A DNA stretch of 45,842 bases from Microvirga roseola (lineage in GTDB: Bacteria; Pseudomonadota; Alphaproteobacteria; Rhizobiales; Beijerinckiaceae), in contig NZ_JAJATX010000029.1 of assembly GCF_020866965.1 (NCBI RefSeq), positions 2,181 through 48,022 of the forward strand. The letters run 5' to 3'. The notes beneath the pieces were generated by a model. The model was not told the origin of the DNA. It did no database searches and worked only from the letters and a program-made list of their open reading frames with translations. Below are positions 25,010-34,929 of the stretch, piece after piece (the stretch's first letter is position 1; each line of letters starts with the position of its first letter). Both the position numbers and the translations under genes were made by a program.

Positions 25010-26156
25010 CCAAGTCCCAGTGATCAGAACTGATGCGCCCAGTCACGCAGGCCAATGGACATGATGGTCCAGGGCTGATCAGCAAGCTTGTTCCAGGCCT
25101 CGCAGCAGTGATCGAGAATGTCGCTGTACGACGTGAAGATCCGGTTGGAGAGCCAGTTCTCCCTCATATACTGCCAGATGTTCTCGACCGGGTTCAGTTC
25201 GGGCGCTTTGGCCGGCAGCGGCAGAAGCGTGATGTTGGCTGGGACCTGCAGTTTGCGGGAGACGTGCCAGCCCGCCTGGTCGAGCAGCAGCACCGCATGA
25301 GTTCCAGGCGCCACGGCCTGCGAGATCTCCAGGTGTTCGTTCATGGCTTGGGTGGTGCAGCGCGGCAGCACCAGGCCGGCTGCTTTGCCTTCAGCCGGAC
25401 AGATGGCGCCGAAGATGTACGTGGAGGCCGTTCTCGGATCCCGCGGGGCCGCGTGCCGCGCTTGGCCCAGCGGCGGGTGATCTTGTTCTTCTGGCCGATG
25501 CGCGCTTCATCGGCAAACCAGATCTCTAGCGGCTGGCCGCTGGCCTCATTGGTCGCGATCGTCTCCAGGCGCGCGGGGAAATCTTTTTAAAAAACAGACA
25601 CCGCTTGTTCGTTCTTGGCATGATGCTGTGGCCGCGCCGAGAGCTTGCGGTAGCTCAGAGCGCGCACCTCGCGGCTCAAGGTCTGCTTCGAGATGGGAAC
25701 CCGGTGCTCGTCCCAGAGCCATTGGATCAGATCAACGAGCCGCCAACGCACCACCCCATGCACGGCCGGAATGGGACCGCTCTCAATGATGGCCGCGAGC
25801 GCAGCCCGGTGCTCCTGCGTGAGCCGGGAGGGCTGGCCCGGCGACTTGCGGTCGATCAGCCCGTCAGCAGGTCCCTGAGCGTTGAACTTGACCACCCAAT
25901 CCCGCACGATCTGCAGGGTCACGCCGCCAATCCGCGCCGCCTCGGTGCGGGAGGCGCCCTCATAGATGGCCGCGAGTGCCAGAAGCCGCCGCGCCTGGGA
26001 AGCGTTCTTTGTCTTGCGGGCGAGCACACGAAGCTGGGACGCAGCGAAGTCAGAGCGGAGTGGGATGGGCATGGCGAACCTCCCTAGTTCGCCAAACGGA
26101 ATCACACCCACTCCAGTCCGGGAAATCACGAACGAGTCAGCCCTTCGGAGACTTGG
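25010..26156. mobile_element. IS630-family insertion sequence, about 1.15 kb
   Basis: The ends carry short inverted repeats: CCAAGTCCCAG at 25010-25020 and the reverse of CCAAGTCTCCG ending at 26156. Each is flanked by TA (25008-25009 and 26157-26158), the target duplication typical of the IS630/Tc1 group. The single transposase gene on the minus strand is inactivated (see pseudogene). It is inserted between the gyrB relic and the 3' end of the helicase gene. Confidence 0.85.
25024..26072 (-). pseudogene. IS630-family transposase, broken
   Basis: Minus-strand DDE transposase. The N-terminal helix-turn-helix part begins MPIPLRSDFAASQLRVLA with GGAGGT upstream. The catalytic residues are in IWFADEARIG (first Asp), LLLDQAGWH (second Asp) and ELNPVENIWQ (Glu). 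A TAA at 25587-25589 interrupts it where AAA is expected (VF-stop-KDFPARL in the same frame). A one-base deletion near 25440 shifts the frame again, between KRGTRPR and DPRTASTYIFGA. With two lesions the element is probably unable to move on its own. Confidence 0.85.
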
Positions 26157-26218
26157 TATTAGAGGCCCGACAAGCGTACGATCCCGCACGAACTCACAAT
26201 AATAGCTGGTCGAGCAAT

Positions 26219-29200
26219 TCAGTGAGATGCGACTGATCTCTCGGTGCGCACAATGAGGACGCGCCTCGTATGACCATTCACCTCGAACTCAGCCTCATCT
26301 TCCTCAGACAAACCGATCAACTCCTTGCCGAGCGGAGAGTGCAACGCAAGGAAGCCGTTTGTGGGATCGTCACGGGTTGAGCTCAAGGTGAGTGTCGCCA
26401 TCTTGTTATCATCAAGGTATCTGATGACGACTCGGTCACCAACACGGATTCCGTTCGAGGAGGTCGCAAGCTTTTCTACCTCTTTGAGCGTCGTCCCGTT
26501 GGGTTCCTGAACCTGGACTTGGGGTTGCTGGTCGATCCCGTCTGAGCCAAGCGACTCAACGATAGCCTGTGCTGATGGTGCCGTGATGTGAGTCGTGAAA
26601 ACCCCACCAGCAGTGGTACCCTCGGACGGTTCAATTCCATAGCGCTCTAAGGTCGCGAACAGATCGTCCATGCAGCCGTCCGGATCGAGCGTGAAACTCG
26701 ACGCCCAGCAGCGCCAGAAGCGCCAGCCGACCCGTTCCAGGATACGCTGACGGCGCATATCGTCCGCCCAGCGCTCCGGGCCATGGTACTGGTCACCGTC
26801 GCACTCGACGGCTAGGCGCCGTCCATTTGCTCCCTCGACAACAATGTCGATGCGGTACCCCATGGCACCGACCTGCGGACTGACCCGATAGCCGCGCTCC
26901 AGAAGACGCCGCAGCACCTCCCGCTCGAAGTCCGACTCACATATGGCCTCAAGGTCGCCCGTCGGCGTGGCTGCACCAGCCATCGGGTCACGGAAATGGC
27001 GGATCACCCGCGCCTTCAAGTCATCGGGCTTAAGCTCTTCTTCGCGAACCGAGCGGACGAGCACGAGACGGTCGCGGGCGCGTGAGAGCGCGACGTTGAA
27101 GCGCTGCTCAAACTGAGCTGCCGTCTGCGCCTGCTTGCTGTTGGAATCAGCAATCATGGACAGGAAGACAATGTCGCGCTCGTTGCCCTGGAAGGTGGCA
27201 CTGTCACCGCAAGCGATGCGATGGCGCATCATGATGTCTTCCCCTAGCTCGTCGAGAAGCATGCGGTTGATGAGGGCGGCCTGCTTTGCGCCAATCAGCG
27301 ACACCACGCCAATCGTGCGCCAGCGATCCTGGGCCTCAATACGGGCAAGGCCGGGATCTTCAACAATCTTGCGGATCTCACCGACGATGACCTCCGCCTC
27401 GCGCGGGTTCTGCTTATCCCCCTGGCGGCGTCCGTCCGGCACATAGATGTCGACGAGCGGGGGATCGAGCCGCTCATGCGCCGTTGGCACGCGCAGCGGC
27501 ACCAGAGGTTCAGGGTAGAACTGCATCGAGAACCGGATGATCGGCTCGACGCAGCGGAAGTGCTCCTTGAGCATGACCAGCTTGTCCGGGAACATGACCT
27601 TGGCGAGGTCATAGAGTGATGATCCCGGAAGCAGGAGCGTTTTGAAAGGCTGCCCTTTGAGGAAACCGTGCTCAAGCCGGTCGATCTTCGCGTTCTCAAT
27701 GAAGGCGGCTGTTGGGCTCACCTGCTTGTCGTCACCAACAACGAGAATCTTCTTGCCACGAAGAAGCGCCGGAACTTCACGAATGTCGGACTGGGAGGCC
27801 TCGTCCATGATGACGAGGTCGAACGAGCCGACTTCGCCGGGCAGCTGCTCCGCAACGCGCCATGTGGGCATGATCCAGCATGGAATGGCGTCATAGCACT
27901 GGGCCATCGCGCTCCGGGCGTCGCGGCGGTGCCGGACAGCCCCTTTGCCGGTGCCCTTGCCGGTCTTGCGCAGGGCTGTAGCGAACATCATCAGCGCAGA
28001 GCGCACCGGCCCAGACATGGACCGACCGAGCTCATAGAAGGTCCGCTCACGCACCACTCGCTCGAAGGTCTTTCTGATTTCAGCATCAAGGCGGACCCGT
28101 TCCTCGGCCAGGCTACGCAGCCGGTTCCGGTCATCGATCCGCGCCAGATAAGCCGAGGCTGCGGCCCAATCCCATGCCTCACGCCAGTCGACGGGGATCA
28201 AGGTATCCGTTTCGCCTTCGACTGGTTCTGTGGCCAGACGCCGGCTCCAGAGAGGAGCCCCTGCTTCGCGGATCCGGCCTGTGACGGTACGGACAAGCGC
28301 CAGATGGTTCTTGTGCTGATTAAGGTCATCGATCTGGCGCCTCAAAACACCCCAAAGGCGGGCGACGTTCTCCGTCTCGATATCGGATCGGCCAATCGCC
28401 TCGCCCAGCAGGTCACGAGCCAGTTTCCCGATTTTGCCTGATGCGTCCGAGAAGAGCCCCTCAAGACGGGACACTTCAACGCGCGCAGCGGCGAGCTGTG
28501 CGGAGGCGGCCGCATTCCGAAGCGCCTCCTCGGCATGTTCCATCCGAGCAGGATCGCGCCAGAGATCCCGAGGCGAGCTCGCCCCAGGTACGACTTGGCC
28601 GAAGACCTCCTCGAGCGTGCGCATGGCGCCAGCCCCCTCCACGAGGACGGCATCAAGGAGGCCGACGAGTTGCTCGATCTCCCGCGCCGACCCTGCAGAC
28701 GGAGCGCCAATCTCCTCGGCCAGCGCCCGCCACCGGACGCTCAGTGAAGTGACTTGCTCCCGCCAGATGAGGTATTGGCGAATGTGATCCCAGTCCTCCC
28801 GAGCAGCGGGCACGCGCCCTTGCACCTTGATAGCCTGCAGGACCGGCCGGAGTGCCTTCTCGCGGAAGGCAAAGAAGCCAAAGACCTCCTCGCCGTTGGC
28901 GAGGCGACCGATCAACGTGGTCGCCTCAGCGGCCGCGGGCTCGAAGGTATCGGGCAGTTCCACCGGCTGGGCCAAGTAGCGCTTCCGCTCCTCGACAATC
29001 GGCTTTGCGTCTTCGACGAACCGCAGGAGCAGATCGAGCGCACCGGCTCCTCGCTCGCCAGCAATCGCATGCTGGGCCACCGGCTCAAGCCATAGGTTGG
29101 CTTTGGTGAGCGTCTGAACACGCTGGAGGGTCTCAACGGCATCGACTCCTCGCATTGCCTGCTCGATGGCACCAGCCGAACCGATGCGGATCGTCAGCGA

Positions 29201-31174
29201 GCTATCCCGTGCGGCCGCCTCCGCGAAGCGCTCGGACCGGACGAGGTCCTCATGCAGCCGGGCTATGACCTCCCTGTCGGGCAGATCCTCCACCGACGGG
29301 AGCACCGCATCCAGGTGCTCGAGCCGGGAACCGAGGGTCACACGGGCCGCTCGGAGGGCGGAGATCTCATCGTCTGACAGACCAGCATCCTGGGAGGACT
29401 GCTCCGGGCGATCCTCGAACCATCTGTATTGCTCTGCTGAAGAGACAATCCGGCTTGCAAGCTCCGCGGGCCGCTCACCAGCCGCTGTCGGGGCGAGCTG
29501 CAACAGGGCAAACCGCTCGATCTCCTTGTCAACCTCCTCAAGTCGGGTCCGGAGCCCGACCACGGAGGCTTCCACGTCACGGATCAGACGCGATTGCTCG
29601 CTGGGCTTGATGCTCTCGACCACGGACTGCAGGAGGCGCACGGCCGTCTCGAGTTGCTTGAATCCTTCACGTTCTGTGGCCGTGATGCTGATTGCAAGAT
29701 CCCGGACCCCTTCGGGCAGCTGGTTTCGCAGGACCGCAAGGGCGGGCTCGCCATGCGACACAACCAGGACCCGCCGGCCGGTGGCCATGTAGTGGCAGAT
29801 GATGTTGGAGATCGTATGCGTCTTGCCTGTGCCGGGCGGACCCTGGACGACGATGCCGTCAGTGCCTTCTAGACGGCGAACGATCTCGATCTGGTCATCG
29901 TTGAAGGGCTTGGGGAAGAAGAGGTCCATAGCCTCAGGTTGAGATGCCGCTTCCGCTGTCCCGCCGGTGGTCTCGCCGACGCGATTGCCCAGCGGAGCCC
30001 AGATATCGTTCGGCTGTGCCGTGGAGGGCCCCATCACGAGGGTCTGGGCAGGGCCCGGCAACGAGCCCTCCTCGACTGCCTTCTCGACCGACTTCTTCAG
30101 GTTCTCAAGATCCGCCAGGATGAAGCTGTCGGACCGTCTCCGGGCAAACAGAACCCAACGATCTGAGACGGTCAGGTGCTCGCCGGCCGAGGGCACCGGC
30201 TGGTCGGGTGCCAATGCTTGGCGATCCGGCAAATATACGCCTTCGGCATCCAGACGGGCCTGACAGGCACGAAGGATGGGCTCGAACCCCTCGCGCCGAT
30301 AAGGTGAGACACCCTCATCCGCCTCGACGGCCGCGATCACCCGACGAGACGCGTCCAATGCCAGGGAAGCCCCTTCGACACCGAGTTCTTCGAACGGCCG
30401 CATGTTGACGCTGGCTGTGGCGGCCCGGGGGCGAACCTTGATCTCACCGCCGGCAAGGTCGTCGATCTCGATTTCCGCGAGACGCTCAACCAGAGGCAGG
30501 TCGACCTCATTGCCATCCCTGAGCCAGCGGGAGAGCCCCATTCCCCAAACAAGTTCGAAGGATTTGTCCCCGCCTCCGAGTTCAGCGAGCTGAGTGACTT
30601 CGAAGAGCTTTTGATAAAGCGCCAGCGATCGGCGAACCGGACGTTCCGCCATCGACCAGGGCAACCACTGTTCGGTGATCCACGTCTCGGCGGCGGTCCT
30701 AACGTCAGGGCGATCCTCCAGGCGCCGGCGCACGTCCCAGCGGGGGATGGTCTCGTCCTTCTTGATGGCTTCCGTCACATCCTCCGGTCGCACGGCTCCC
30801 GAGGCCAGAAGTTCATCCCGTTCGGTCTCTGTTACCGTACGAAGCAGGTAGTCCCGGAGTTTCGGCTCCCGCTCTGGATCGGGGGAGATCTCCAGCCAGT
30901 CTGCGGCTTGTTCTGGCGGTGCGGGAGGATCGCTGCGCCGGAGCCGCTCCACGGCGAGCCACACCGGGCCGTCCTCGTCTACCAGATCGTGACGAACCCC
31001 AGGCATGGCATGCAATTCGTGCTGGTGCAGCACGAAGATCTGTCCGGTCGGAAGCCGATGCTCGGACAGCCGCAGGGCCGGCCGCTCATCCAGCCGGACC
31101 ACTTGCTCGACGTATCCCAGAAGATTGTGAAGGCGCTCGGCGGCAGGTGCAACGGTATCAGGTGCAGACATCAT
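26219..31174 (-). CDS. Large SF1 helicase fused to DUF559/Vsr-like nuclease and GreA/GreB C-terminal domain (1651 aa)
   Basis: Probable anti-phage or DNA-repair protein. Residues 445-452 are the Walker A GPPGTGKT. Walker B is MDEAS (Asp1124). The C-terminal helicase motifs include TFQGNERDIVFLSMI and FNVALSRARDRLVL, of the DNA2/UPF1-like SF1B type. A long coiled-coil insert (about 500-1080) separates the motor halves. Residues about 1410-1515 form a PD-(D/E)xK-type nuclease (Asp1443 in YRIDIVV, Glu1457 and Asp1459 in VECDGDQYHG). Residues about 1577-1645 match the GreA/GreB C-terminal domain (HSPLGKELIGLSEEDEAEFE). The N-terminal 430 residues are unassigned. It is divergent from an HNH nuclease gene and next to an IS and a TA pair. 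No strong ribosome site is seen before the tandem ATG ATG at 31174. Confidence 0.88.
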   Translation of the reverse strand: MMSAPDTVAPAAERLHNLLGYVEQVVRLDERPALRLSEHRLPTGQIFVLHQHELHAMPGVRHDLVDEDGPVWLAVERLRRSDPPAPPEQAADWLEISPDPEREPKLRDYLLRTVTETERDELLASGAVRPEDVTEAIKKDETIPRWDVRRRLEDRPDVRTAAETWITEQWLPWSMAERPVRRSLALYQKLFEVTQLAELGGGDKSFELVWGMGLSRWLRDGNEVDLPLVERLAEIEIDDLAGGEIKVRPRAATASVNMRPFEELGVEGASLALDASRRVIAAVEADEGVSPYRREGFEPILRACQARLDAEGVYLPDRQALAPDQPVPSAGEHLTVSDRWVLFARRRSDSFILADLENLKKSVEKAVEEGSLPGPAQTLVMGPSTAQPNDIWAPLGNRVGETTGGTAEAASQPEAMDLFFPKPFNDDQIEIVRRLEGTDGIVVQGPPGTGKTHTISNIICHYMATGRRVLVVSHGEPALAVLRNQLPEGVRDLAISITATEREGFKQLETAVRLLQSVVESIKPSEQSRLIRDVEASVVGLRTRLEEVDKEIERFALLQLAPTAAGERPAELASRIVSSAEQYRWFEDRPEQSSQDAGLSDDEISALRAARVTLGSRLEHLDAVLPSVEDLPDREVIARLHEDLVRSERFAEAAARDSSLTIRIGSAGAIEQAMRGVDAVETLQRVQTLTKANLWLEPVAQHAIAGERGAGALDLLLRFVEDAKPIVEERKRYLAQPVELPDTFEPAAAEATTLIGRLANGEEVFGFFAFREKALRPVLQAIKVQGRVPAAREDWDHIRQYLIWREQVTSLSVRWRALAEEIGAPSAGSAREIEQLVGLLDAVLVEGAGAMRTLEEVFGQVVPGASSPRDLWRDPARMEHAEEALRNAAASAQLAAARVEVSRLEGLFSDASGKIGKLARDLLGEAIGRSDIETENVARLWGVLRRQIDDLNQHKNHLALVRTVTGRIREAGAPLWSRRLATEPVEGETDTLIPVDWREAWDWAAASAYLARIDDRNRLRSLAEERVRLDAEIRKTFERVVRERTFYELGRSMSGPVRSALMMFATALRKTGKGTGKGAVRHRRDARSAMAQCYDAIPCWIMPTWRVAEQLPGEVGSFDLVIMDEASQSDIREVPALLRGKKILVVGDDKQVSPTAAFIENAKIDRLEHGFLKGQPFKTLLLPGSSLYDLAKVMFPDKLVMLKEHFRCVEPIIRFSMQFYPEPLVPLRVPTAHERLDPPLVDIYVPDGRRQGDKQNPREAEVIVGEIRKIVEDPGLARIEAQDRWRTIGVVSLIGAKQAALINRMLLDELGEDIMMRHRIACGDSATFQGNERDIVFLSMIADSNSKQAQTAAQFEQRFNVALSRARDRLVLVRSVREEELKPDDLKARVIRHFRDPMAGAATPTGDLEAICESDFEREVLRRLLERGYRVSPQVGAMGYRIDIVVEGANGRRLAVECDGDQYHGPERWADDMRRQRILERVGWRFWRCWASSFTLDPDGCMDDLFATLERYGIEPSEGTTAGGVFTTHITAPSAQAIVESLGSDGIDQQPQVQVQEPNGTTLKEVEKLATSSNGIRVGDRVVIRYLDDNKMATLTLSSTRDDPTNGFLALHSPLGKELIGLSEEDEAEFEVNGHTRRVLIVRTERSVASH

Positions 31175-31501
31175 GTTCTTTGGTTTGCTTCGTTCCTAGC
31201 CCCTCGAACGAAGCTTTGTTGCAGAGATTCATCTGAGCCTCCACGTTTGGTCAAGCCAGAATTGCTAGTCCGTTAGCGTCACAATGATCGTGGCGGGACG
31301 AGCGAGGCCGCAGAGTCACACGTTGCACTGGCGGAATCGGCTTCCTCACTCCTCCGGCTACAGCAACAAACGCTGGCAGGGTGGCCTCGAACAAGAGAAT
31401 ACCTTTGCCAAAGGAGGCCCTGCGGATACGATCAGGCCCCGGAAGGGACCGTAGAGATAGGACTCCTCTAGGCGCCCGGGTAACCCCAGAAGCACGGCAA
31501 C
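31175..31501. other. Divergent intergenic region of the helicase and HNH genes
   Basis: No gene or clear operator is seen. It must hold the promoters of both divergent genes. I found no strong -35/-10 pair by eye. Confidence 0.35.
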
Positions 31502-32122
31502 ATGACAATCTACCGCTGCCCGTATTGCACTGTCGACGCCGGCGGCTTCCGCTCTCTCTGGGCCCATATCGTCAAGCGGCACAAGCTTTCGTACGAGTTT
31601 GATCTCGTGATGGCCGAGGCCGGGGATCGTTTCATCGTCAAGCGAGTACCCAAGCGACCAAAAGAGGCAAAGACACCCGCCCTGCCTGTGGCACCGACGC
31701 AGTCCAACGCAATATCAGGATATACTCCGTCTCCGCCGAAGAAGCCAACTGGAGTCAACCGTGCGTTCTACGTCATGCATCGTGGCGACGCCTTGAGGGC
31801 TCAAAAGCACACCTGCTTCTACTGCTATTGCCCGCTGACAGTACGCGTGGCGACAGCCGATCACCGGATCGCGCAAGCGAGGGGCGGGAAGCACAGCCGA
31901 GACAATCTGGCTGCCGCGTGCGCAGACTGCAATGGCCTCAAGGGCACCATGAGTGAGGTTGAATTCAAGCGGTTGATCAAGGCCCCGCCGGCGGGCGCCT
32001 CTCTGCCGCTCTTGCTCGCTTGGTCACGCCGAAGGACTTGGCTTGCCACCCACCGGGCCACCCGCCGGCTGTCGCGCTTATTTGGCCTACGCTACGACGG
32101 CCCGGTGATTGGACGGAACTAA
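31502..32122 (+). CDS. HNH endonuclease with N-terminal C2H2 zinc finger (206 aa)
   Basis: Residues 4-25 hold a C2H2-type finger (RCPYC, then AHIVKRH). A linker rich in Pro and Lys follows (about 45-85). Residues 95-150 form an HNH nuclease: zinc ligands in CFYCYCPL, the catalytic ADHRIAQARGGKHSRDNL and the second CADCNGLKG. The C-terminal 50 residues are basic. It is divergent from the large helicase-nuclease gene, so the two could form a defence unit, or the HNH gene could be independent. The ribosome site is weak. Confidence 0.82.
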   Translation: MTIYRCPYCTVDAGGFRSLWAHIVKRHKLSYEFDLVMAEAGDRFIVKRVPKRPKEAKTPALPVAPTQSNAISGYTPSPPKKPTGVNRAFYVMHRGDALRAQKHTCFYCYCPLTVRVATADHRIAQARGGKHSRDNLAAACADCNGLKGTMSEVEFKRLIKAPPAGASLPLLLAWSRRRTWLATHRATRRLSRLFGLRYDGPVIGRN

Positions 32123-32405
32123 GTGCGATTGAGGATAGAATAGGCCTTAAACCACTAGTGAATGCCCCTTTCATCTTGCTTGTCGATGGGCCCACTCCAA
32201 AGGAGCCTGATCTCTGGACTACAGATGGCGCAGACTCAGGCTATGGGCAAGATTTCACCGGACACAGCAGGATCACCGCGCGATTGAAGTGACGGCCTTT
32301 GAACATCGTGCACCTCCAGAGCTGGCCGGATGCATGGGCTGAATTGAGCCCCGGCGAGCTTGCAGATGATCCTCTCGGACAAGCACGAGACCTCTCGCAG
32401 TCCCG

Positions 32406-34139
32406 CTAAGCGATATCTGTCTCTTGGAAACCATCTCCCAGTTCCCGGATCTTCCTGACGCGGTAAGCGAGTTGGGGCCGCGTCATCCCGAGCTCCCGAG
32501 CCGCCTTGCTCAAATTTCCTGAGGCACGCTCAACCGCACGGACAATGATGTTGTTCTCGAACGCTTCTAGGTGGAACTGCCCTTCCAGAAGTCGATCTAA
32601 GGTCGCCGTACCTTGGTCAGAGTCGGCGCCACCCGCTTCCACACCTGCAAGGGCAAGCGAGCCGTTCCGGGAGACCCTAAAGAATCGAGGGCTTCGCTGG
32701 TCGAGCGCCGATGAAAGATGCGAAACGTCGAGAAGACCACTAGGTGGTACAAGGATTACCGCTCGCTCAATCATACTTTCGAGTTCGGCTACATTGCCAG
32801 GGAAGTCATAGGTGAGTAGAAAGCTTACCGCACTCCGGGAGACCCCGCGTATCTCCTTTCCGTGCCGGCCTGCAAATACCGAGACGAAATGCTTCGCAAG
32901 AAGCGGAATGTCCGATCGATGCTCGCGGAGCGGCGCTAGCAAGATCGGAAAAGTATTCAGCTTGTAGTACAAATCTTCTCGGAAACTTCCATCCCGGACT
33001 GCCGCCGAGATGCGGGGTGTAGCAGAAGCAACTACTCTAACTTTGACTGGACGAGAGTTTGTTCCTCCAGCACGATCGACTTCGCCTGTTTGCAGCACCC
33101 GAAGCAGCTTCGCCTGCGCGCGCGCATCCAGACAGTGGACGTCCTCTAAGAACAAGGTCCCCCGATTAGCTCGCTCTACCCGCCCCCCACGGGAAATCGC
33201 GGCTCCGCCAGGTGCCCCTTTCTCAAGTCCGAACAATTCTGCGTCGAGGGCGTCGCCACTGCATGATGAGCAGTTGAACGCAACAAATGGTTGACGGGAT
33301 CGGGTGCTAAGCCGGTGAATAGCCCGTGCTGCGACCTTCTTACCGACACCGACTTCTCCAACAAGCAGTACCGGCGCCTCAGTAGGAGCAACTTTATCGA
33401 TCAGTTGCATCATCGAGACAAAACTCGGCGATGCGCCTACCATACATCCGTCCGGCTGATGAGATGATGGAACTGGCGTGCCGACAATCTGGCCCCAATG
33501 ATCCGCGTCGCCGTCCCGAGACTCGGAAAGTGACAAGACATGGTGAAGGTCATCGGCGGACGTATCATCCCACTCCTCCACTGGTTTGCCGACGATTCGG
33601 CACTGTGGGTCGCCCTTGGCACGGCATTCAACTTCTTTGTAGAGGATCGGTCGCCCCATGAAGACGCTGCTGTAACCGGAGGCATAGCCGACGGCGCTCC
33701 AGCAGACCGGCTCAGAGCTTAGGCCATTTTCAAGTAGATGAGCTTCGACCTCAGCCGAATTTCGCCAAATCCATTCACCCGCATGATAGTTGGTTGATGG
33801 GTCAAAGTTATGTGCAATTGGTTCAACAACGACCATACCTTCAATCGCATGCAGCCTTGGTCCTGCGAGGAAGTTCGTCAACAAATCTTCTTGAGGGCGT
33901 GCGCGCCTCGCGAGAGCACCGTCAATAGCGCCTGAAGCGTAACCCAGTCGTGTCAACATCCCCCGGGCGGCCTCTAGACCCACTGTGTCCACCAGTTCTT
34001 TGCGGAAGCTCGCAAAGGCCGACAGGTGTATCAACGTCATCCGCTCGCCTTCAAGCCAGATGCAGCCATCTTCAGGAGTGAAGCGCAATCGGGCGGAAAG
34101 CGCCCCAATATCGACGCCGAGTTCGGGTTCACCGCTCAT
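32406..34139 (-). CDS. NtrC-type regulator with XylR_N/V4R sensor and unusual GAFTGA loop (577 aa)
   Basis: Bacterial enhancer-binding protein. Residues 1-200 are an XylR_N plus V4R-like sensor of aromatic or small effector molecules (ECRAKGDPQCRIVG). The AAA+ domain spans about 230-465, and a Fis-type helix-turn-helix ends the protein (NLSKAARELGMTRPQLAYRV). The Walker A is GEVGVGKK (261-268). The sigma-54 contact loop reads GAPGGA (308-313) instead of GAFTGA. The Walker B is FLED (Glu332-Asp333) instead of FLDE. It may therefore not activate sigma-54 in the usual way. No near target is obvious; the intergenic region to the right (34140-34929) or the HNH side is possible. Confidence 0.9.
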   Translation of the reverse strand: MSGEPELGVDIGALSARLRFTPEDGCIWLEGERMTLIHLSAFASFRKELVDTVGLEAARGMLTRLGYASGAIDGALARRARPQEDLLTNFLAGPRLHAIEGMVVVEPIAHNFDPSTNYHAGEWIWRNSAEVEAHLLENGLSSEPVCWSAVGYASGYSSVFMGRPILYKEVECRAKGDPQCRIVGKPVEEWDDTSADDLHHVLSLSESRDGDADHWGQIVGTPVPSSHQPDGCMVGASPSFVSMMQLIDKVAPTEAPVLLVGEVGVGKKVAARAIHRLSTRSRQPFVAFNCSSCSGDALDAELFGLEKGAPGGAAISRGGRVERANRGTLFLEDVHCLDARAQAKLLRVLQTGEVDRAGGTNSRPVKVRVVASATPRISAAVRDGSFREDLYYKLNTFPILLAPLREHRSDIPLLAKHFVSVFAGRHGKEIRGVSRSAVSFLLTYDFPGNVAELESMIERAVILVPPSGLLDVSHLSSALDQRSPRFFRVSRNGSLALAGVEAGGADSDQGTATLDRLLEGQFHLEAFENNIIVRAVERASGNLSKAARELGMTRPQLAYRVRKIRELGDGFQETDIA

Positions 34140-34401
34140 ATAACGCCCCTCGGTTGTGGCACGGTCTGCTTCTAATGGCGCTCATCGACGTGGATCGACT
34201 AGTAGGAAATGCAAACATTTCGCTTCAAGCGACAACTAAAGCGCACTGCGCGACCTCAGTGATGGTGGTTTGCAAGATGATCTCCAAGTGGGCACCCGAA
34301 ATATGCCCTGGAGGAGGCGAGCCGAAGAGCCAGGATCGATTGTCCACTACCCTAGAACCAGGGCGGAAAACGGGAGAACTCGGGTACGACAAATAGCGCC
34401 C
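34140..34401. other. Start of an 790-bp gap without a recognised gene
   Basis: No convincing coding sequence. An 80-codon frame on the plus strand (34154-34396) has no ribosome site or recognisable features and is not called. The rest of the gap (34402-34826) is described under the small coupled frames. Confidence 0.3.
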
Positions 34402-34826
34402 CTAACGGTTCAACATACCAGTAAGTGACACGTTATATTCGAAGCTATCACTCTCGCAAGTAAAATCTGCAGACCGGCAGCCCGAGGCAAGGGTGAGTTC
34501 AGCGTGTGCTGTCCGCCAGGCGTGTCGAGGGCTGCTCTTAATGTCCTCACACTTTCCCCCTGGCCGGATTGAGATCGCATGTGTGATCTCCTGTGACCGC
34601 GATACTCTCGTGACGCACGTTCGCAGGCCGGCGACGGTGATGATCATTTGGTGAACTTGTCATCCCACGATATTCTAAAATGGTAAGTTTCGTACGCCTG
34701 TTCGCGCAGGCTGAGGATAGGTTTCCCCAGAGTATTTTCATCCAAGTGCTTGATTTGATTTAGACTCTGCATTTTGTCGAACATTCGAGCAAACCTTGCT
34801 TGAAGTACCCTCTCACTTTGCCGCAC
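34402..34826 (-). other. Two coupled small reading frames of unknown status
   Basis: Two minus-strand frames, 34644-34826 (60 aa, MRQSERVLQARFARMFDKMQ...) and 34402-34647 (81 aa, MIITVAGLRTCVTRVSRSQE...), overlap by ATGA. They are either a small bicistronic unit or one gene split by a frameshift. Neither is recognised. Base composition is less GC-rich than nearby genes. Weak support overall. Confidence 0.3.
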
Positions 34827-34929
34827 CTTGATGAGAACGGTGAGAAACGAGGTGTGAGATGTTCAGCAGATACTCAATAGCTCCTAGTACGTTCCTTGGT
34901 CCGACCGACTTCAGCGGTAGGCACCTGTG

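Noticed and set aside
25024..26072. Programmed frameshift in the IS630 transposase at the T6A5 run
   Set aside because: The TAA at the run is followed by the expected residues in the same frame, so it is a nonsense change; the real frame shift is about 150 bp further on, away from any slippery run.
34154..34396. An 80-codon plus-strand frame in the regulator-LysR gap
   Set aside because: No ribosome site, no recognisable motif and composition unlike nearby genes.
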